Shown here piece after piece: positions 13,138 through 18,250 of a DNA stretch of 18,250 nucleotides; positions within the stretch are counted from its first letter, which is position 1; every line of letters starts with the position of its first letter. A program made the position numbers and the translations under genes. The notes under the pieces are model-generated. The model saw only the letters and a program-made list of their open reading frames with translations. It was not told where the DNA came from and did not search any database. The stretch comes from Armatimonadetes bacterium UBA5352. Its GTDB lineage: Bacteria > Armatimonadota > Zipacnadia > Zipacnadales > UBA5352. The DNA is taken from positions 23,723 to 41,972 of the forward strand of contig DHPY01000122.1 of the NCBI GenBank assembly GCA_002411015.1. The letters are read 5' to 3'.

Positions 13138-14526
13138 TCAGAGCAGGCTCCTGCCCTCCATGTGATCCGGAATCGGTTCGCCGAGGATCTCGAGCACCGT
13201 CGGCGCCACGTCCATGACATGCGTGCCCTCACGGATCGTGAGCTGCCGCTCGCCGGGGAGCCGCGCGGCGATCATCCCGCAGTAGTCATGCACCGAGTCG
13301 TCCGGTCCGATCTCGGTGTCGAAAGTATGCAGTGCTGAGTTACCGACGTCCTGGCCGAGTCGCCAGTTCAGGTCATCGAGGTAGATCATCAGGTCCGGCG
13401 CGTCATCCACATGCGCGCCTGTGTAGATCTCCTGCGGCCGAAGCACCTGGCTGTCCATCGTGCGCCCGTGATGGTCCTTGATCGCCTTGATGCGCGCGAT
13501 CAGGTCGTCGCGCACGCGCTCGTAGTCGGCCTTCGCAACGATGCCCTGCGGCTCGCGGCCCTCGACGTTCATGAACAGCCGCCCGTAGTAGCCGCCCCAT
13601 GACCAGGCGACGGTCCGCTCCCAGTCCACCAGATCGGGCGTGAAGCGCGTGAGACCCTCAACCGGCTCCTTGAGCGTGAGCAGGCCCTCCTGGATCAGCC
13701 AGTCGTTGATCGCGAACGACCCCTGCATCGCCTTGCCGCCGTGGTCGCTCACGACGAAGACAGCCGCATCGTCGCCCGCGAGCTCAATGAACTCGCCAAG
13801 CTGCCCGTCAAGGTGCACGTAGTAGTCGTGCATCGCGGTCTCGAACGGATTCCCCGGCTCGTATTTCGGGTGCGCCGGGTCGCCGTACTTCCAGAAGCCA
13901 TGCTCCAGGCGGTCCGGGCCCATCTCGACCATCATGAAGAAGTCCCACTCATCCACCTGCATGAGCGCCTTCGAGACCTTGAAGCGCTTGTCGGTCATCA
14001 GGTAGATCTGGTCGAGCAGCCACTGCTTGTCGTCGGTGCGGAACCCGTCTACATCAATCATATAGCCGTCCGCGATGACGTCAAGCTGCTTCCCGAGGCC
14101 GGGCGGGTAGGTGTACTCGCAGGACGTATCGGGCGTGAGGAAGCTCGCGACCAGGATGCCGTTGACCGGCCGCACCGGGTAAGTTTGCGGCACGTTGATC
14201 ATGCAGCAGCGCTTCCCCGCGTCGCCGAGGATGTCCCACGCGCGCGGGAAGTGCACCGCCGAGTTGTTCGCGATCCACTTGCTGTCATACTCCCCGGCCT
14301 TGCGGTTGCGGAAGCCGTAGAAGCCGAGCTGCCCGGGGTTGACGGAGGTCATCATGCTCGTCCACGCGGGGACGGTGATGGGCGGATCGGTGGAGCGGAT
14401 GCGGCCCGCGGCGCCGCCCTGCACGAGCTGCTTGAGGTTGGGCATGTCATCGAGCCACTGGTCAAGGACAAGCTGGGGCGGCGCGCAGTCCCAGCCGATG
14501 ATTACGACGCGTCCGGCGTTTGGCAT
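13138..14526 (-). CDS. AlkP-superfamily phosphodiesterase/phosphohydrolase (COG3379-like)
   Basis: A 462-residue enzyme of the alkaline phosphatase superfamily, nearest to type I phosphodiesterase/nucleotide pyrophosphatases. The metal and nucleophile sites are visible: VVIIGWDCAPP (D13), PPITVPAWTSMMT (T51, aligned with the nucleophile of the NPP 'TFPN' motif), VSDHGGKAMQG (D261, H262), and GTHVMDVAPTVLEIL (H436), the last being the characteristic C-terminal block. GxYGFRNR and NPGQLGFYGF near residue 65 are typical of this subgroup. There is no signal peptide, so it is probably cytoplasmic. AAAGGAA lies 8 bases before the ATG. The promoter at 14582-14610 drives it, and the membrane/coiled-coil gene follows 28 bases on. 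Substrate unknown; hydrolysis of phosphodiesters or sugar-nucleotides is the general expectation. Confidence 0.9.
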   Translation of the reverse strand: MPNAGRVVIIGWDCAPPQLVLDQWLDDMPNLKQLVQGGAAGRIRSTDPPITVPAWTSMMTSVNPGQLGFYGFRNRKAGEYDSKWIANNSAVHFPRAWDILGDAGKRCCMINVPQTYPVRPVNGILVASFLTPDTSCEYTYPPGLGKQLDVIADGYMIDVDGFRTDDKQWLLDQIYLMTDKRFKVSKALMQVDEWDFFMMVEMGPDRLEHGFWKYGDPAHPKYEPGNPFETAMHDYYVHLDGQLGEFIELAGDDAAVFVVSDHGGKAMQGSFAINDWLIQEGLLTLKEPVEGLTRFTPDLVDWERTVAWSWGGYYGRLFMNVEGREPQGIVAKADYERVRDDLIARIKAIKDHHGRTMDSQVLRPQEIYTGAHVDDAPDLMIYLDDLNWRLGQDVGNSALHTFDTEIGPDDSVHDYCGMIAARLPGERQLTIREGTHVMDVAPTVLEILGEPIPDHMEGRSLL

Positions 14527-14581
14527 GCGGAGAGTTCCTTTCCGACGGCTCCGGTATGAGTGTTACTGGAGTGCGGGGGAC

Positions 14582-14610
14582 AGTATAGCCGAAGGCAGGG
14601 ATGAAGGCAA
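14582..14610 (-). promoter_or_regulatory. strong sigma-70-like promoter for the AlkP/membrane operon
   Basis: On the minus strand TTGCCT (14610-14605), a 17-bp spacer, TATACT (14587-14582). It lies about 55 bases before the AlkP-like start codon. The -10 is near perfect and the -35 is identical to that at 1016-1021. Confidence 0.7.
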
Positions 14611-14638
14611 CGCAGGGCCGTCGTCAGGTCGTATGGAG

Positions 14639-14660
14639 CGGAGAGGCTTCAGCCTCTCCG
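14639..14660. repeat. short palindromic repeat, copy 3
   Basis: CGGAGAGGCT (14639-14648) and AGCCTCTCCG (14651-14660) form a perfect 10-bp stem with a TC loop. It is the same GGCTTC(C)AGCC core as at 49-67 and 95-113, with a longer, different outer stem. It lies between the divergent AlkP-like and lyase genes. Confidence 0.6.
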
Positions 14661-14703
14661 AGGGCCCCCACGAAGCGCCCGTGTGCAGGGATGGCCTTGA
14701 GAC

Positions 14704-17700
14704 ATGCGGAACCTCCCTCAACAGGCTACGCTACCACTCCGCATTCACCGGCAGGCGTATCTCGTGCATACGGTCTCCCTGACGTCCGGATGGCTTGAAC
14801 AACTGCTCCCGCTGGGGGCGCTCGCCCTGCTCTGCCTCACAGGCATCGGCGCGGCCTCAGCGCGGGCTGAGACGCTGCAGTTCGACACCCACATCGTGGA
14901 CGCTGAGCCGCTCATCGCCGACGCCCTGACCGGCGGGCCCGCCGGCTGGGCCGCCTCGGACGGGGCGGACCTGCGCCTCGACGGCGGCACGCTCGCGCTG
15001 AGCGGTGATGGCGCGGCCACGTCGTGGCTCCGGCAGTCGGTGGACGGCGTGTTCCTCGTCACGCTGACCGCGAAGGTTGCGATCGAGGTGGAGGGCGGAG
15101 AGGCCGCCATCGCGTTCTGCGCGTCCGCGCCTGACGGTGGCGATCTCCTCGCCGAGCCACCTGCGAACCTCGCGGACGTGAACTGCTACGCGGTGACACT
15201 CGGCGCCGAATCGATGCGGCTGCTGGAGAGCCCGGGGGCGCGGATGGTGGACCGCAACCCGCACCTCGGCGCCGGTCAGGAGGCCGAGTACTCGATCGCG
15301 CTCCTCAAGTGGGGCGAGCGCATCCGCGTCTTCGTCAATGACCGCCTGGCCCTCGACTGGTTCGACTACCCCTCGCCGGGCAGCCTTGAGAAGCCGCTGG
15401 ACGGCGGCCACCTCGGCGTCTACGCCTCCGGAGCGCGCCTCGAGCTTTCCGACCTCACTGTCTGGCGGCCCACCGGCAGGCGCCTTGAGATGATCGAGCA
15501 GCTCAAGGACCTCTCGCTCGAGACCGATCTGCGGGAGGCGCGCATCCTCGTAGGCGCCTCGGAGGCGCACAATGCCGCGGGCGCACGGATCGCGGAGGCG
15601 ATACACGAGCGCACCGGAACGGAGATCGAGGTCGTGGCTGACGCCGATCCCGACGAGGCGCTGTCGGGCGACCGGCCGCTGATCGTCCTCGGCAACTTCG
15701 CGAACAACCCGGTGCTGGAGCGGCTCTACTACCGCTGGTACACGATCGTGGACGGGCGCTTCCCAGGCCCCGGCGGCTACTACCTCCAGACCATCCACGA
15801 CCCCTACGGCACCGGGCAGAACATCGTGGTGGTGGGCGCGAGTGATGACGAAGGCCTCGCGCGAGCCACCAGCGAGTTCATCGCGCGCATCCCCGACAGT
15901 GGCGTGATCGGCAGGCTCTACGAGGTGGCCGCCAGCGATGACTACATGCGCCTCACCGAGTGGGACTACGGTGAGAGGCTCATCATCCCGGCGGGCTGGC
16001 CGCAGCACTTCGCGCTCGGGAACTACGGCTCGCGCGACGACCCGCGCCACTCGGGCATCGTCTACCTGCTCACCGGCGACGAAGCTTGGGCGGCGCGCTA
16101 CCGCGAGCAGATGCTGCGCTGGATCGAGCAGGGCATCCAGACGCACCTCTACGTGCCGGGCTGGATGGAGATCTGGGACCTGATGGAGGAGCATCCGGGC
16201 TTCTCCGATGAGGAGCGGCTCCGCATCACCAACTGGTTCCTCACGCAGGTGCGCTCGGATGAGTGTTTCGGCGCGCTGCATATCCAGCGCTGGCCGTGGG
16301 GGATGCCGCATCAGAACCACGGCGCCCGCCCGGGCATCGGCACCTTCTTCATGGCGCGCTACTTCCGCCACAACTACGCGCTGCCCGAGATGGAAGTCTA
16401 CCTCAACCGCATCTCAGACTACTTCGCGATGCAGGATGACTGGTCGAAGCCGATGTGCGACTCATCCATGCACCAGTGGGAGGCGACGCTCGAGGACAAG
16501 GCGATTTACGCGCTCGCGTCGGGCGAGCTTGCGTTCTTCGAGAGCGGGGCCGCCCGCCGAGCCGCCGAGCGCGCACTGGGCACCGTCTACAACAATGGCA
16601 TGCTGCCAACCTTCGGCGATGCCCAGTACGGCTCCAGTCCGCTGACGCTGCTGGCGAAGGCCGCGCACTACTACCGCGACGGCCGCTACCTCTGGCCCGG
16701 CTCGCAGCGCCCCGCCGATCCCATGGCGAGCAGCGACGAGGTGCTGCGGACCTTCGTCGGCGACCTGCAGCCGCATCCGCCCACCGACATCATCGGCGTC
16801 TCGGTCATCCCCTACGACACCGGCTTCTGGGAGGGTTGGCGGAACCTGCCAGAGCATACCTTCTTCAACCCGCCGACCATGGGCTACGAGCAGGCCTTCG
16901 ACAAGATCGCCTTCCGCACCGGGCTCGCGCCGGAGGACGAGTTCCTGCTGCTCGACGGGATGGTCGGCGCCTCGCATGACTACGATGATACGAACACGAT
17001 TCACCTGTATTCCCGCAACAACCGCGAGTACCTGGTCACCTACGACGGCCTGTTCTCGAGCACCATCGCGCGCCACAACGGCGTGAACATCGTGCGCGAC
17101 GGCCTCTCAAGCGAGATCCCGTACTTCGCCGAGCGCCTGCACGCGCAGGACCTCGGGGCGGTCATGCTCAGCCAGACGCGGCTGAACGAGTTCGCGGACG
17201 CGGACTGGACGCGCTCGGTGCTGCTCGTGCCTGGCCGCTACTTCGTCGTCATCGACGGCATGAAGGCGCGCGAGCCGGGCACCTTCACATTCACGGGCCA
17301 CTGGAAGACGCTCGGTGAGCCCGCGATGGATGGCGACACGCTGACCGTGGCGCAGTGGCCGCGGAGCGAGGAGCGCGGCCCGCAGAACGAGACCTTCTTC
17401 CACATGCAGACGCCCGCCGAGGGCCTGAGCCTCCAGCGGCTCGACTACCTCCGCTATGCCTCAGGCGCGCGCTACTACCCCTACGCGGTCCCCGAGCCGA
17501 ACATGGTGACCCAGTCGCTCAGCGCCGACCTCGCCGCCGGGGAGAGCGAGTTCCTCTACACGCTCGCGCATGAGAGCGGCAACGCCGCGCAGCCGCAGTT
17601 CTGCATGCACCCTCGGGGAGCGGCGTCGTGCGCATCTCCGGCGCTGAACATGCGGCCTGGGCAGGCGCACCGGCGGCCGAGTTCACCGTGGGCGATGTCG

Positions 17701-17727
17701 CGATCGCCGCGGACGCCTTCTACCTGA
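14704..17727 (+). CDS. secreted multidomain heparinase II/III-like lyase (frame interrupted)
   Basis: A very large secreted protein; the open frame gives 1007 residues, of which about the last 37 are out-of-frame filler. The N-terminus has a hydrophobic stretch (LLPLGALALLCLTGIGA) and a likely cleavage site ASARA|ET at residue 55; the long 30-residue lead makes the ATG at 14704 uncertain. Residues 57-260 look like a concanavalin/LamG-type beta domain. 260-415 resemble the alpha/beta domain in front of hexosaminidase-type enzymes (ARILVGASEAHN, GGYYLQTIHDP, NIVVVGASDDEGLARA). 420-720 look like an alpha/alpha toroid with HQNHGARPG (N538, H539). From 725 a beta domain carries ASHDYDDTNTIHLYSRNNREYLV (H758 to V780), the heparinase II/III-like 'HxDxN' block. 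The likely activity is beta-elimination of an acidic polysaccharide outside the cytoplasm; the substrate is unknown. Confidence 0.7.
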   Translation: MRNLPQQATLPLRIHRQAYLVHTVSLTSGWLEQLLPLGALALLCLTGIGAASARAETLQFDTHIVDAEPLIADALTGGPAGWAASDGADLRLDGGTLALSGDGAATSWLRQSVDGVFLVTLTAKVAIEVEGGEAAIAFCASAPDGGDLLAEPPANLADVNCYAVTLGAESMRLLESPGARMVDRNPHLGAGQEAEYSIALLKWGERIRVFVNDRLALDWFDYPSPGSLEKPLDGGHLGVYASGARLELSDLTVWRPTGRRLEMIEQLKDLSLETDLREARILVGASEAHNAAGARIAEAIHERTGTEIEVVADADPDEALSGDRPLIVLGNFANNPVLERLYYRWYTIVDGRFPGPGGYYLQTIHDPYGTGQNIVVVGASDDEGLARATSEFIARIPDSGVIGRLYEVAASDDYMRLTEWDYGERLIIPAGWPQHFALGNYGSRDDPRHSGIVYLLTGDEAWAARYREQMLRWIEQGIQTHLYVPGWMEIWDLMEEHPGFSDEERLRITNWFLTQVRSDECFGALHIQRWPWGMPHQNHGARPGIGTFFMARYFRHNYALPEMEVYLNRISDYFAMQDDWSKPMCDSSMHQWEATLEDKAIYALASGELAFFESGAARRAAERALGTVYNNGMLPTFGDAQYGSSPLTLLAKAAHYYRDGRYLWPGSQRPADPMASSDEVLRTFVGDLQPHPPTDIIGVSVIPYDTGFWEGWRNLPEHTFFNPPTMGYEQAFDKIAFRTGLAPEDEFLLLDGMVGASHDYDDTNTIHLYSRNNREYLVTYDGLFSSTIARHNGVNIVRDGLSSEIPYFAERLHAQDLGAVMLSQTRLNEFADADWTRSVLLVPGRYFVVIDGMKAREPGTFTFTGHWKTLGEPAMDGDTLTVAQWPRSEERGPQNETFFHMQTPAEGLSLQRLDYLRYASGARYYPYAVPEPNMVTQSLSADLAAGESEFLYTLAHESGNAAQPQFCMHPRGAASCASPALNMRPGQAHRRPSSPWAMSRSPRTPST

Positions 17728-18250
17728 CGCCCGACAGCCTCAGCGTCGCAGGCGGACGCCGCGCGGTGATCGCGGGCACAACCGTCCTCTCGGCAGATGA
17801 GCCGGTCACGCTGACCGTCGGACTGGCAAGTGGCGCGATCATTGCCGGCGAGGGCGCCTGCGCCGCCGCCCCACTGCCCGCCGCGGCAAGCGCCGCACTG
17901 GCGGCCACGCTGGCGTCATCCGAGCATGATGCGCCCGCCCCCGACCGGGCTGCGGGAGATGTCGCGCGACAGCTCACGCCGGCCTGGGAATACGATGCCG
18001 GCGGCGAGGTGCGGTATCTGCGCGCAGCGGCCGGGAACCCGGGCGTGGAGGTGCGCTCGCCAGACCGCCCCGCGCTTCCCTCGGAGTTTGGCGTGGTGGC
18101 GGTCCCGAGCGAGGCAGGGCACGTCGCCTTCCTCGGCGCCGATGGCTCCGAGCTTCGCCGCATGGAGGCGGGCGTAGCGGTGAACGATGTCTGCGTGGCG
18201 GACGCCGATGGCGATGGCGCGCCGGAGGTCTACCTCGCGCGCGCGGACAG
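17604..18250 (+). CDS. 3' continuation of the lyase in another frame, partial at window end
   Basis: A stop-free frame of about 215 codons, offset by one base from the frame of the preceding lyase, runs to the window edge. It reads as ordinary protein (GVVRISGAEHAAWAG, VAIAADAFYLTPDSLSV, VTLTVGLASGAIIAGEG), then an Ala-rich linker, then PQQ/FG-GAP-like beta-propeller strands (GHVAFLGADGSELRRMEAG, VCVADADGDGAPEVYLAR), the latter with a DxDxDG calcium-type loop. The lyase frame, by contrast, turns into unlike sequence here and stops at 17727. One extra G in the GGGG run at 17615-17618 would join both frames as HPRGSGVVRISG. The two are therefore one gene, by far the longest in the window, either truly frameshifted or with a sequencing error. 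The far end is outside the window. Confidence 0.65.

Noticed and set aside
14857..16371. 504-residue open frame on the minus strand inside the lyase gene
   Set aside because: Antisense shadow: Val/Ala/Arg/Glu-rich with no domain, while the plus strand shows a signal peptide and lyase motifs.
17600..17625. Programmed -1 ribosomal frameshift to join the two lyase frames
   Set aside because: No X-XXY-YYZ slippery heptamer or obvious downstream pseudoknot was seen; one missing G is the simpler explanation.
17830..18177. 115-residue open frame near the right edge
   Set aside because: Arg/Pro-rich shadow; the frame carrying the propeller-like sequence is the one continuing the lyase.
1..18250. 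tRNA, rRNA, CRISPR array, insertion sequence, prophage or classical riboswitch
   Set aside because: None recognised on either strand by reading; no repeat-spacer pattern, transposase or cloverleaf was seen.

Overview
The window is GC-rich, bacterial, chromosome-like DNA. It has about a dozen tightly packed genes, short gaps, Shine-Dalgarno sites and promoters that look like sigma-70 sites. No rRNA, tRNA, CRISPR array, integrase or transposase was seen. The ymdB-spoVS pair, the mix of carbohydrate-active genes (Gfo/Idh/MocA, ROK-like, PIG-L, PfkB, heparinase-like lyase) and the palindromic intergenic repeats would fit an uncultured, polysaccharide-using lineage such as Armatimonadota. That placement is an inference with low to moderate confidence; Chloroflexota or Planctomycetota-like lineages are not excluded.

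Layout. Positions 1-196 are intergenic and carry three small palindromic repeats. 197-1408 holds ymdB (cyclic-nucleotide phosphodiesterase family) and spoVS, the order also found in Bacillus subtilis. 1531-2526 is a Gfo/Idh/MocA oxidoreductase. 2704-3219 is an unrecognised small protein with its own promoter and a strong terminator. 3434-5731 is a two-gene operon of a divergent ROK-type protein and a PIG-L (LmbE-like) deacetylase. After a hairpin-rich gap come a probable 57-residue protein (5834-6007), a PfkB sugar kinase (6049-7005) and an overlapping two-helix membrane protein (7002-7976). A convergent RlmM-like RNA 2'-O-methyltransferase follows on the minus strand (7959-9053), then divergent mtnA of methionine salvage (9176-10234).

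Positions 10407-11918 hold a TPR protein fused to what looks like a dead M48 metallopeptidase, and a small ribbon-helix-helix-like protein. A 14-bp hairpin separates them from a minus-strand operon: an AlkP-superfamily phosphohydrolase (13138-14526) and a membrane/coiled-coil protein (11970-13109). From 14704 to the right edge runs one very large secreted protein: signal peptide, concanavalin-like domain, hexosaminidase-like domain, alpha/alpha toroid, heparinase II/III-like beta domain and the start of a beta-propeller. Its frame is broken near 17615 by what looks like one missing G.

How the genes may work together. The secreted lyase would attack an acidic polysaccharide outside the cytoplasm. 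The deacetylase, oxidoreductase, ROK-like protein and PfkB kinase could handle the resulting (amino) sugars inside. This is a guess from gene families and proximity; no transporter or regulator ties them together here. The points most worth a second look are the degenerate M48 protein, the frameshifted lyase and its architecture, the palindromic repeat family and the unlisted small ORF.
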